Assembly: GCF_013184495.1 (NCBI RefSeq)
Contig: NZ_JAAOIY010000002.1
Span: 372,001 to 436,000, forward strand
Direction: 5' to 3'
Length of the DNA stretch: 64,000 nt
Source: Sporosarcina jiandibaonis
Lineage (GTDB): Bacteria; Bacillota; Bacilli; Bacillales_A; Planococcaceae
Shown: positions 42,290-50,139 of the stretch, in pieces
Numbering within the stretch: the stretch's first letter is position 1
Layout of the letters: each line of letters opens with the position of its first letter
Position numbers and translations under genes: made by a program
The notes under the pieces: model-generated
Told to the model about the DNA's origin: nothing
Databases searched by the model: none
What the model saw: only the letters and a program-made list of their open reading frames with translations

Positions 42290-42943
42290 ATGTTCCGCAT
42301 ACCAGAATCGATTGCACAACTTGGAAAAGACCGCATCAAAGGGTTCCCGGTAGAAGGGTTTATTTACGGTGAAGGTCCGAGAAATCCCGAACTGATGCTG
42401 ATCGGCGAAGCACCCGGCGAGTTCGAACTCGTGGACGGAATCCCGTTTATTGGCCGTGCCGGCAAAGAATTGATGAAATCGCTAGCTACGATTGGTTTAT
42501 CGAGGGAAGATGTTTACATTACCAGTGCTGTGCGGAGTCGACCGTATAGATGGGGAACGAAAAGAGAGCGTGATGGCACGTTAACGGAGCGGAAATATAA
42601 CCGGCCGCCCACGCAAAAAGAAATTTTGGCACACGCGCCTGTACTCGATTATGAATTATTGACGGTTAAACCGAAGTTAATTGTCACGCTAGGCAATGTC
42701 GGGTTGCAACGTTTATTAGGAAAAGATACGAAAGTCACCGAATTGCATGGACAACTGTTAGAGAGACCAATACAGTATTTAAAGGAACTAGACGATACAA
42801 AATTTAATTGGACGAGTGAAACATATACAATCGTCCCGACTTTTCATCCGGCATCCATATTTTATCGTCCTTCACATCGACCATCACTAGATGCAGACTG
42901 GTTGGAAATCGGACGCATACTCAGTAACATTTCAAACACATAG
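42290..42943 (+). CDS. Uracil-DNA glycosylase superfamily protein lacking Fe-S cysteines
   Basis: A 217-residue UDG-fold protein. Motif 1 GEAPGEFELVDGIPFIGRAG (residues about 39-58) and motif 2 FHPASIFYRP near 187 are those of family 4/5 enzymes, which excise uracil from DNA. Those families bind a 4Fe-4S cluster through four cysteines, yet this protein contains no cysteine at all. It also has an Arg/Lys-rich insert (RWGTKRERDGTLTERKYNRPP in parts, 90-110). It may be a cluster-free glycosylase or have another substrate. GGAAAGGGG precedes the ATG; the BmrA-like gene follows 31 nt later. Confidence 0.82.
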   Translation: MFRIPESIAQLGKDRIKGFPVEGFIYGEGPRNPELMLIGEAPGEFELVDGIPFIGRAGKELMKSLATIGLSREDVYITSAVRSRPYRWGTKRERDGTLTERKYNRPPTQKEILAHAPVLDYELLTVKPKLIVTLGNVGLQRLLGKDTKVTELHGQLLERPIQYLKELDDTKFNWTSETYTIVPTFHPASIFYRPSHRPSLDADWLEIGRILSNISNT

Positions 42944-42974
42944 AGAATCGCACTCCAAAGGGGAAGAGTCATGA

Positions 42975-44714
42975 ATGGTAGAACAAATTAAAGATAATAA
43001 AAAATCCTCGACAAAGGACTTTTTCGCTTTATTAAAAAAGCTGAAATGGCCAATTGGCGTTACCGTCGTCGCACTCATTCTTTCATTGATGACGACGATT
43101 GCGGGGCTAGTCATTCCGCTTATCACGAAAACGCTTGTAGATACGTTGGCTGATGCATTATTTAATTGGAAAACGGCTGCTTTTTTGTTTGTGATTTTTA
43201 TCGTGCAAGCACTGACCGGCGGCGTTTCTCATTATCTATTGACATATATAGGAGAAACGGTTGTCGCGGATCTGCGCGGGAAGTTGTGGAATAAAGTGCT
43301 CCGTCTACCGGTTTCGTATTATGATGCGAATGAAACCGGCGAAACGATGAGCCGGATTACACAAGACACGACAACGCTGAAGGAATTAGTGACGAATCAT
43401 CTCGTGACCTTTGTATCTGGCGTCATATCGATTGTTGGATCGATTATTATATTGTTTTTTCTATCCTGGCAAATGACATTGATTATGCTGATCAGTATTC
43501 CGATCAGCATGGCTATTATCATTCCGCTCGGTCGCATAATGCATAAAGTTGCGAAGGCTACACAAGCAGAAATGGCAAGGTTTTCAGGTCATTTAGGTCG
43601 TGTTCTCGGCGATATAAGACTTGTAAAGGCATCCCGTGCGGAGAAGACGGAAGCGGAGCAAGGCCAAAAAGCAATTCGCTCATTATTTGGATTTGGTTTG
43701 AAAGAAGCAAAAATACAAGCTGTCATATCCCCCATCATGACGTTAACGATGATGAGTATTCTAGTCGTTATATTAGGATACGGCGGCTCTCAGGTATCAC
43801 GAGGAATTTTATCGGCTGGCACGCTCGTTGCCATTATCTTTTTCATGTTTCAGATTATCGTGCCGTTCGCGCAGATGGCATCGTTTTTCACTTCATTCCA
43901 AAAAGCGGTTGGGGCTACGGAACGCATTCAATATATTATTGAAATGCAAAGTGAAGTTTCGACGGGGAGTCAAGTTGTTCCTGAAGGAATCATTAAATTT
44001 GAAGATGTCCATTTTTCTTATGAACCTGGAAAGGAAATTCTTAGCGGAATCTCTTTTGAGGCCAATCCCGGAACGGTAACCGCTTTGGTAGGGCCGAGCG
44101 GAGGAGGCAAGACGACGGTATTTTCATTGTTGGAGAGGTTTTATACGCCGACAAGTGGGGAAGTTTCAATAGGAGGTAAATCGATTCATACGATCGCTCT
44201 GTCCGAGTGGCGCGGTAAAATTGGGTATGTTTCGCAGGAAAGCCCTTTACTTAGTGGTTCAATCATGGATAATATCGCATATGGACTTGATTTAAGACCG
44301 ACGACTGAAGAAGTGAGGCGTGCTGCAGAAGCGGCGAATGCAGTCAATTTCATCGAAGAGATGCCTGAACAGTTCGAAACGCTTGTCGGCGAACGCGGAA
44401 TGAAATTATCGGGTGGGCAGCGCCAGCGCATCGCGATTGCTAGAGCGTTACTTTACAACCCTGAAATATTACTTCTCGATGAAGCCACGTCGAATTTAGA
44501 CAGTGGTTCAGAAACTCATGTTCAAGAGGCGCTCGTTCGTCTCATGGAAGGGCGAACAACGCTCATTATCGCACATAGATTGGCGACGGTCATTCATGCG
44601 GATCAGTTAATCTTTCTGGAAAAAGGAAAGGTTACTGGCATAGGAAAACATGAGGAGCTCATTGCAACACATGATTTGTACCGCGAATTTGCACAAGGAC
44701 AGGGACTATCCTGA
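42975..44714 (+). CDS. BmrA-like multidrug ABC exporter
   Basis: A 579-residue half-transporter similar to B. subtilis BmrA (589 aa). Six transmembrane helices lie in residues about 25-320. The ATPase domain has Walker A GPSGGGKTT near 374, signature LSGGQRQR near 480, Walker B ILLLDEATSNLD near 498 and His-loop IAHRLAT. It should export hydrophobic drugs or lipids as a homodimer. GGGGAAGAG lies upstream. The osmoprotectant-type importer genes begin only 24 nt downstream, so exporter and importer may share a transcript. Confidence 0.9.
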   Translation: MVEQIKDNKKSSTKDFFALLKKLKWPIGVTVVALILSLMTTIAGLVIPLITKTLVDTLADALFNWKTAAFLFVIFIVQALTGGVSHYLLTYIGETVVADLRGKLWNKVLRLPVSYYDANETGETMSRITQDTTTLKELVTNHLVTFVSGVISIVGSIIILFFLSWQMTLIMLISIPISMAIIIPLGRIMHKVAKATQAEMARFSGHLGRVLGDIRLVKASRAEKTEAEQGQKAIRSLFGFGLKEAKIQAVISPIMTLTMMSILVVILGYGGSQVSRGILSAGTLVAIIFFMFQIIVPFAQMASFFTSFQKAVGATERIQYIIEMQSEVSTGSQVVPEGIIKFEDVHFSYEPGKEILSGISFEANPGTVTALVGPSGGGKTTVFSLLERFYTPTSGEVSIGGKSIHTIALSEWRGKIGYVSQESPLLSGSIMDNIAYGLDLRPTTEEVRRAAEAANAVNFIEEMPEQFETLVGERGMKLSGGQRQRIAIARALLYNPEILLLDEATSNLDSGSETHVQEALVRLMEGRTTLIIAHRLATVIHADQLIFLEKGKVTGIGKHEELIATHDLYREFAQGQGLS

Positions 44715-44738
44715 AGATAGTACTATAGGAGTGAAGAC

Positions 44739-45710
44739 GTGATTCGATTTGACAACGTAACAAAAGTGTTTCCAGATGGAACGAAAGCTTTAAACGGGGT
44801 TACAGTAACAATCCCGACTCATAAATTAACCGCGATTATAGGTCCGAGCGGTTGTGGGAAAACGACGCTCATGCGGATGATCAATAGACTAGAACTTCCG
44901 ACATCGGGCGAGATATTCATCGATGAACAGGCTGTTTCCGAAAGAGATGAAGTCGAACTCCGGCGTTCGATCGGCTATGTAATTCAACGGATCGGCTTGA
45001 TTCCTCATATGACAATTGAAGAAAATATTGCGATAGTCCCCGAAATGTTGGGATGGGATGAGAGTCGGATTACGGCTAGAGTTGATGAATTGCTTGAATT
45101 GGTCGATTTGGATTCGAAAACATATAGAAGTCGCTACCCGTTTGAATTATCTGGAGGTCAACAACAGAGAGTCGGGGTAAGTCGGGCATTAGCAAGCGAT
45201 CCCAATATTATTTTGATGGACGAGCCTTTTTCCGCGCTGGACCCGATTAGCCGCGAGCAACTTCAAGTGGAGTTACGTAAACTCCAAAAGAAAATAAAGA
45301 AAACGATTGTGTTTGTCACGCATGATATGGATGAAGCGTTAGAAATCGCTGATGAAATCATCATTATGCGTGAAGGTCAAATTGAACAAATGGCAACGCC
45401 TGATGAATTAATCGAACATCAAGCAACGGATTTTGTACGTGATTTCATCGGTCAAGATCGAATTGCGCGTAGACGGGATTTTGCACAGAGAACACTCGAG
45501 GAATTCGACGAGCTATTGGATGAAACCTGGGTAGGCGATTACGCGGAAGCCAGCTCGATGATAACGGTCCAAGAAGCAATTGATTTACTTGCCGATAATT
45601 CAAATAAACGAATTGCTGTTAAGCGCAATGACCTTATTATAGGATATCTCGGACATCACACTCTTTTGAAGGCGGCCATGAAAGACCGGGAAGGGGAGCT
45701 TTCGGTATGA
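44739..45710 (+). CDS. Osmoprotectant-type ABC ATPase (OpuCA/OpuBA-like)
   Basis: A 323-residue ATPase of the quaternary-amine importer family. Walker A GPSGCGKTT is near residue 34, signature LSGGQQQRVG near 136 and Walker B ILMDEPFSALDP near 156. The C-terminal part (about 270-323) holds one CBS-like motif instead of the usual pair, so ionic-strength sensing may be altered. GTG start behind AGGAGTG. The stop overlaps the permease start (ATGA). Confidence 0.88.
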   Translation: MIRFDNVTKVFPDGTKALNGVTVTIPTHKLTAIIGPSGCGKTTLMRMINRLELPTSGEIFIDEQAVSERDEVELRRSIGYVIQRIGLIPHMTIEENIAIVPEMLGWDESRITARVDELLELVDLDSKTYRSRYPFELSGGQQQRVGVSRALASDPNIILMDEPFSALDPISREQLQVELRKLQKKIKKTIVFVTHDMDEALEIADEIIIMREGQIEQMATPDELIEHQATDFVRDFIGQDRIARRRDFAQRTLEEFDELLDETWVGDYAEASSMITVQEAIDLLADNSNKRIAVKRNDLIIGYLGHHTLLKAAMKDREGELSV

Positions 45711-46348
45711 GTAATTTCCTTGAGACGATTAGCAGCCGTTCAGATTTAATAACGGAAGCATTTTTTCAACATATCTATTTATCTTTTGTAGCGCTCGCTA
45801 TCGGAATTCTAATCGCGCTTCCCGCTGGAATCCTGGTTGCCAGGTATCACCGTTTTGCGGAGCCGATTATCGGCGTGACCGCAGTTTTACAAACCATACC
45901 GAGTTTAGCTTTATTCGGATTTTTAGTGCCGCTAATCGGAATAGGATCAAAAACAGCACTTATTGCACTCGTTATTTACGCTTTATTACCAATTGTTCGC
46001 AATACATATGCCGGTTTGACTAGCGCAGATGAATCGATTATCGAAGCCGGTCGTGGAATGGGGATGACCCCGAATCAAATATTGAAAAAGATTGAACTGC
46101 CGATCGCATTGCCGGTCATTATGGCTGGGATTCGAACAGCTACCGTTTTGACGGTCGGCATCGCAACGCTCGCAACATTTGTGGGAGCAGGCGGATTAGG
46201 GGATGTCATTTACAGAGGACTTCAATCGTATAACAACGCTTTAGTTCTTGCAGGTGCGCTGCCTGTAGCGCTACTTGCAATCATGTTCGATTTAGTCTTG
46301 AAATGGGTGGAGAAGAGAGTAACACCTAAAGGTATCAACAATCAATAG
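45707..46348 (+). CDS. Osmoprotectant-type ABC permease (OpuCB/OpuBB-like)
   Basis: A 213-residue permease with five to six hydrophobic helices. The EAA loop is visible as SIIEAGRGMGMTPNQILKKIELPIALPVIMAG in parts (about residues 108-140), and the family signature GVTAVLQTIPSLALFGFLVPLIGIG in parts near 62. OpuB and OpuC have two permease genes (B and D); here only one exists, so a homodimeric channel is implied. Confidence 0.88.
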   Translation: MSNFLETISSRSDLITEAFFQHIYLSFVALAIGILIALPAGILVARYHRFAEPIIGVTAVLQTIPSLALFGFLVPLIGIGSKTALIALVIYALLPIVRNTYAGLTSADESIIEAGRGMGMTPNQILKKIELPIALPVIMAGIRTATVLTVGIATLATFVGAGGLGDVIYRGLQSYNNALVLAGALPVALLAIMFDLVLKWVEKRVTPKGINNQ

Positions 46349-46363
46349 GATGGGGGAATTCAT

Positions 46364-47254
46364 GTGAAGAAAATTATGGGAGTTATCGTCCTTTCACTAG
46401 CACTTTTGCTTAGCGCTTGTGGTTCGAAAGATGAGATAGTGATCGGTGGAAAGCCGTGGACAGAACAATATATCTTGCCTCATATATTAGGTCTCTATAT
46501 TGAATCTGAAACGGATTACAAGGTGAGATATGAAGATGGTCTAGGTGAAATAGGGATACTGACGCCTGCCATTGAAAAAGGCGAGATCGATTTATACGTC
46601 GAGTATACGGGGTCAGGCCTTAAAGATGTATTAAAGGAAGAGTCGGAGGCTGGCGAGAGTTCCGAAAGCGTATTTGATCGTGTGAAAAAGGGTTACGAAG
46701 ACAAGTTCGCTGTTACATGGTTGGAGCCGCTCGGATTTGAAAATGGATATACATTAGCCTACACAAAAGAAAAATCCTACGATTCAGCCACATATTCAGA
46801 GCTAGCTGAGAAGTCGTCAAAAGAAGATATGGTATTCGGCGCGCCACACGCTTTTTACGAGCGTAAAGGTGACGGGTATGATGATTTTGTCAATGCGTAC
46901 CCATTTAAGTTTGCAGATGCCAAGAGTTTAGATCCAAATGTGATGTATGAAGCGGTGAAGAACGGCGATGTCGATGTGATTCCAGCGTTTACAACGGATA
47001 GCAGAATTCAACTTTTCGACTTGGCAACGACAGAAGATGACTTAGGGTTTTTCCCGAAATACGACGCAGCACCAGTCGTTCGTCAAGACACGCTGGAAAA
47101 GTTCCCGGAGCTAGAAAAAGTACTTAACAGCTTAGCAGGGAAAATCACAGAAGAAGATATGTTGAAAATGAATTCCCGTGTGGATTTGGATAAAAAGAAG
47201 CCAGAAGATGTGGCGAGGGATTTTCTGATTGAAAAAGGTTTGATTGAGGAATAG
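46364..47254 (+). CDS. Glycine betaine/choline-type binding lipoprotein (OpuBC/OpuCC-like)
   Basis: A 296-residue substrate-binding lipoprotein: signal peptide with lipobox LLLSACG (cysteine near 20), then an OpuAC-type fold beginning VIGGKPWTEQYILPHILG. The LYVEYTGSGLKDVL segment near 88 corresponds to the DMYVDYTGT region of OpuBC/OpuCC. The family binds betaine, choline, carnitine or, in EgtU, ergothioneine; differences at several positions make the ligand uncertain. GTG start behind GGATGGGGG. It ends the operon before a hairpin terminator. Confidence 0.87.
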   Translation: MKKIMGVIVLSLALLLSACGSKDEIVIGGKPWTEQYILPHILGLYIESETDYKVRYEDGLGEIGILTPAIEKGEIDLYVEYTGSGLKDVLKEESEAGESSESVFDRVKKGYEDKFAVTWLEPLGFENGYTLAYTKEKSYDSATYSELAEKSSKEDMVFGAPHAFYERKGDGYDDFVNAYPFKFADAKSLDPNVMYEAVKNGDVDVIPAFTTDSRIQLFDLATTEDDLGFFPKYDAAPVVRQDTLEKFPELEKVLNSLAGKITEEDMLKMNSRVDLDKKKPEDVARDFLIEKGLIEE

Positions 47255-47275
47255 GTATCAGTGTTTTCTAAAAAG

Positions 47276-47316
47276 CGAGTACTTGGAAGAGTTTGTTATT
47301 CGAGTACTTGTTTTTA
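47276..47316 (+). terminator. Terminator of the importer operon
   Basis: CGAGTACTTG occurs twice (47276-47285 and 47301-47310). Because AGTACT is self-complementary, the two copies pair with two wobbles into a 10-bp stem; five T follow. Confidence 0.75.
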
Positions 47317-47420
47317 TTTGTATTGTAGACTTCCGTTTCAGCGTGTATCGGAATCTGTGTAGGCATAAAATCCCAACTTGCAAGCAAAATCATTTTAGTG
47401 CAAGCAAATTACAACGCAAC

Positions 47421-47452
47421 AAAAAAAGTCGCCTACCCTAGACGACTTTTCC
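47421..47452 (-). terminator. Terminator of the MazG-like gene
   Basis: Minus strand AAAAGTCG ... CGACTTTTTTT, just after the stop codon. Confidence 0.87.
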
Positions 47453-47457
47453 AATAA

Positions 47458-47748
47458 TTAAACAGGAAACCGCGCTTCATTCTTCTCAATCTTTTTCCGA
47501 GCTTCCTCTTTCAAATCAATCCCAAGTAAATCTGCAAACTGCAACAAATAAATAAAGACGTCTGCCGCTTCTTCAGCAATTTCCTGCTTGTTAGTAGCAA
47601 GCGCATCTTCTGCTGATTGCCATTGAAAATGTTCAAGTAGCTCGCTGGCTTCGAGTGAGATGGATATGGCGAGATTTCGTGCATCATGATTCCCGTCCCA
47701 GTTGCGCGCCTTGGTAAATTGTATAATATCCTTTTGCAGTCGTTCCAC
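47458..47748 (-). CDS. MazG-like nucleotide pyrophosphohydrolase (RS21-C6 type)
   Basis: A 96-residue all-alpha NTP-PPase. The metal-binding helices are ISLEASELLEHFQW (residues about 30-43) and EIAEEAADVFIYLLQFADLLG (about 56-76), the ExxE-ExxD signature of the MazG superfamily. It likely hydrolyses dCTP-like or damaged nucleotides. GTG start with GGGTGGGG upstream. It is distinct from the MazG-like protein at 22986-23312. Confidence 0.87.
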   Translation of the reverse strand: MERLQKDIIQFTKARNWDGNHDARNLAISISLEASELLEHFQWQSAEDALATNKQEIAEEAADVFIYLLQFADLLGIDLKEEARKKIEKNEARFPV

Positions 47749-47841
47749 GAAGACCCCACCCGCATTTCTTTTTTCTTAATTATACCGTGTTAGTAAAACA
47801 AATTGAAGGGAATAATAGCAAATGGAAGGGGGCGATTATAT

Positions 47842-48432
47842 ATGTATAAACCAGTCGATAAATCATTTTTCGAGTCACCCGGATTAGAACTTGCAAAGCA
47901 ATTATTAGGACAATATATCGTCCACGAACAACCTTCAGGCCTGTTGGTAGGAAGAATAGTTGAAACTGAAGCTTACCAAGGGCCGGAAGATCAAGCTGCC
48001 CACAGTTTTAACAATCGAAGAACAAAAAGAACGGAAATCATGTTTGGCAGTCCGGGACTCGTCTATACCTACCAAATGCATACCCATACACTTATCAATG
48101 TCGTTGCCGGTCCAGTCGGCACGCCGCACGCAATTCTTATCCGCGCTGTTGAACCGGTTCTCGGTCATGAAGTAATGAGGAAAAATCGCGGTGAACATAT
48201 GAGAGAGATCGATTGGACGAATGGTCCGGGTAAATTGACAAAAGCCATGAACATCTCCATGGACTATTACGGCCACCATTGGTCACACGAACCGCTTTTC
48301 ATTGCCGAAGGGAAGAAGGTCGAGGAAATCGTTGCCGGGCCGAGAGTCGGGATCGGGAATTCTGGGGAAGCGGTCCATTACCCTTGGCGTTTTCATGAAA
48401 AAGATAATCCATTTGTTTCGAAATACCGCTAA
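47842..48432 (+). CDS. yxlJ: 3-methyladenine DNA glycosylase, AAG/MPG family
   Basis: A 196-residue alkyladenine glycosylase, equal in length to B. subtilis YxlJ. It removes alkylated purines in base-excision repair. The signature GRIVETEAYQGPEDQAAHSFNNRRTKRTEIMFG (in parts, residues 36-68) contains the catalytic glutamate (ETEAY), and the DNA-binding YTYQMHTHTLINVV segment follows. ATG at 47842 follows GAAGGGGG at good spacing; the longer TTG-initiated frame has no support. Confidence 0.92.
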   Translation: MYKPVDKSFFESPGLELAKQLLGQYIVHEQPSGLLVGRIVETEAYQGPEDQAAHSFNNRRTKRTEIMFGSPGLVYTYQMHTHTLINVVAGPVGTPHAILIRAVEPVLGHEVMRKNRGEHMREIDWTNGPGKLTKAMNISMDYYGHHWSHEPLFIAEGKKVEEIVAGPRVGIGNSGEAVHYPWRFHEKDNPFVSKYR

Positions 48433-48457
48433 GTTTTCTTATATAAAAATAGGGTAA
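48433..48457 (+). promoter_or_regulatory. Sigma-B-type promoter of yfkM
   Basis: GTTTTC, 13 nt, GGGTAA, close to GTTTAA-N13-15-GGGTAT. It starts right after the yxlJ stop and lies 38 nt from the yfkM start codon. Confidence 0.6.
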
Positions 48458-48494
48458 ACAAGTAGTATAACGAACAAAGGAGTGTCTCAATTAC

Positions 48495-49007
48495 ATGGCT
48501 AAAATCGCAACATTAATCACAAATGAATTCGAAGACTCGGAGTTCACAGTGCCGAAACAAGCATTTAAAGACGCTGGTCATGAAGTCGTAACAATTGAAA
48601 AGGAATCAGGCGTGGAGATTACTGGGAAAAAAGGTGAGTCGCTCAAAGTAGATCACGGCATCGATGATGTGAAACCTGAAGATTTCGATGCATTACTTTT
48701 ACCTGGCGGATTTTCACCAGATATTTTGCGTGCAGATGATCGCTTTGTAGAATTTACAAAGGCGTTCATGGATGATAAAAAACCCGTATTCGCAATTTGC
48801 CACGGTCCTCAGTTATTAATTTCGGCCAAATCGCTCGAAGGAAGACATGCAACAGGATACAAATCCATTAAAGTCGATATGGAATACGCGGGCGCCCACT
48901 ATTTAGATCAAGAAGTCGTCGTTTGCCAAAACCAACTCGTAACAAGCCGAACCCCCGATGATTTGCCCGCGTTCAACCGTGAGTCGCTAAAATTACTAGA
49001 AAAATAA
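48495..49007 (+). CDS. yfkM: DJ-1/PfpI-family general stress protein YfkM
   Basis: A 170-residue DJ-1/PfpI protein. The nucleophile elbow AICHGPQLL (cysteine near 101) and the conserved glutamate near the N-terminus (FEDSEF) are present. The family includes glyoxalase III, deglycase-like and chaperone activities; the specific activity is unsettled. B. subtilis YfkM (general stress protein 18) is controlled by sigma-B, and a matching promoter is present here. AAAGGAG precedes the ATG. Confidence 0.9.
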   Translation: MAKIATLITNEFEDSEFTVPKQAFKDAGHEVVTIEKESGVEITGKKGESLKVDHGIDDVKPEDFDALLLPGGFSPDILRADDRFVEFTKAFMDDKKPVFAICHGPQLLISAKSLEGRHATGYKSIKVDMEYAGAHYLDQEVVVCQNQLVTSRTPDDLPAFNRESLKLLEK

Positions 49008-49035
49008 CAATTTCAAAAAATAATAATTACCAGTA

Positions 49036-49064
49036 GAAGGTCAGGAAACTGGCCTTCTTTCAGT
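49036..49064 (+). terminator. Terminator after yfkM
   Basis: AGAAGGTCAG-GAAA-CTGGCCTTCT stem (one wobble) with a tetraloop, followed by TTC. Confidence 0.85.
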
Positions 49065-49174
49065 TTGAATAAACCCCTTAGATATGATAAATTGTAGAAG
49101 TGTCAACTGAAATTAACTACTAAACTTTAATCAAATTAATTTATAAAGAATATCAATAGTCTAGGGGGGGAATT

Positions 49175-49969
49175 ATGCTTCATTATCGAACTTACGAAGT
49201 TGGCCAAGATGCGCCGTGGGTTACTTTTGTGCACGGGGCAGGCGGGAGCTCTTCGACTTGGTTTAAACAAATTCGTGAATTTAGAAAAGAACATAACGTC
49301 CTTCTTATCGATTTGCGCGGACATGGAAAATCGGAAGGTGGTCGCTGGAAAAAAGGCGACACTTTTTTAGATATTTCAAGAGAAGTCATCGATGTTTTAG
49401 ATGAATTGAATGTAGAAAAAACGCATGTTATCGGCATGTCGCTCGGCACGATTGTTGCCCAAACGATGGCAGATAATTATCCCGAACGTGTAAAGTCACT
49501 TATCCTCGGCGGCGCGATTATCCGTTTTGATATTCGAACGAAACTACTGTTATGGATTGGCCGTGCTACAAAGCGCTTCGTGCCTTATATGTTCCTCTAT
49601 AAATTATTCGCCTATATTATCATGCCGCGAAAGCAACATGAAGAATCCCGTCTAGCTTTTGTCAATGAAGCGAAAAAAATGTATCAGAAAGAATTCATTA
49701 AATGGTTCTCTCTAACGAAGCTCATCAATCCTTATTTAACCCGTCTTCAGACTTCAACAACAGACATTCCGACACTTTTCCTCATGGGAGACGAAGATTA
49801 CTTATTCATCCCGCCGATTGAAGAAGCGATTCGGAAAAGCGACGCATTTGAATTTATCAAGATTAAAAACAGCGGGCATGTATGCAATATTGATCAGCCT
49901 GAAATCTTCAACAAAATATCCATTGACTATATTGCAAAAATCGAACAAAAAAAAGCCGTTCTTCAATGA
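49175..49969 (+). CDS. Alpha/beta hydrolase
   Basis: A 264-residue alpha/beta hydrolase. Oxyanion motif HGAGGSSSTW is near residue 20, the nucleophile elbow GMSLG near 89 (serine), the acid GDEDYLF near 209 and the histidine SGHVCNID near 237. Substrate unknown; esterase, lactonase or thioesterase are possible. GGGGGGG precedes the ATG. The last codons form one arm of the terminator hairpin. Confidence 0.85.
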   Translation: MLHYRTYEVGQDAPWVTFVHGAGGSSSTWFKQIREFRKEHNVLLIDLRGHGKSEGGRWKKGDTFLDISREVIDVLDELNVEKTHVIGMSLGTIVAQTMADNYPERVKSLILGGAIIRFDIRTKLLLWIGRATKRFVPYMFLYKLFAYIIMPRKQHEESRLAFVNEAKKMYQKEFIKWFSLTKLINPYLTRLQTSTTDIPTLFLMGDEDYLFIPPIEEAIRKSDAFEFIKIKNSGHVCNIDQPEIFNKISIDYIAKIEQKKAVLQ

Positions 49970-49985
49970 TGAGGAACGGCTTTTG
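49950..49985 (+). terminator. Terminator overlapping the hydrolase stop codon
   Basis: AAAAGCCGTTC and GAACGGCTTTT form an 11-bp stem; the stop codon lies in the loop. Confidence 0.88.
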
Positions 49986-49991
49986 AGATTT

Positions 49992-50139
49992 CACGTCTAG
50001 CTCCAGGCGCCAGCCCCTCGGGTCATAAGCAATCGAGCTATAAAGAAGAATTGAACTGCATTCTTCCCTGGCAAAGAGCGCCACGTCGCTCGATTGCTTA
50101 TGCCTGTCGGGGCTAGACGGGCGCCTTGCGCTTTTGTTC
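49992..50139. repeat. Bacillaceae-type intergenic hairpin repeat
   Basis: A roughly 148-nt GC-richer element directly downstream of hmp. CATAAGCAATCGAGC (50024-50038) pairs perfectly with 50088-50102; outside this, AGCCCC/GGGGCT, GTCTAG/CTAGAC and GGCGCC copies add pairing. The inner loop holds GAAGAAT...ATTCTTC. The wording (TCTAGCTCCAGGCGCC ... GGCGCCTTGCGCTTTTGTTC) resembles dispersed intergenic repeats common in Bacillaceae genomes. It carries no gene. Confidence 0.75.

Noticed and set aside
47379..47420. Short direct repeats TGCAAGCAAA (20 nt apart) as a third member of the phased repeat family
   Set aside because: The core does not match CGAGAATAA and only two copies are present; probably unrelated.
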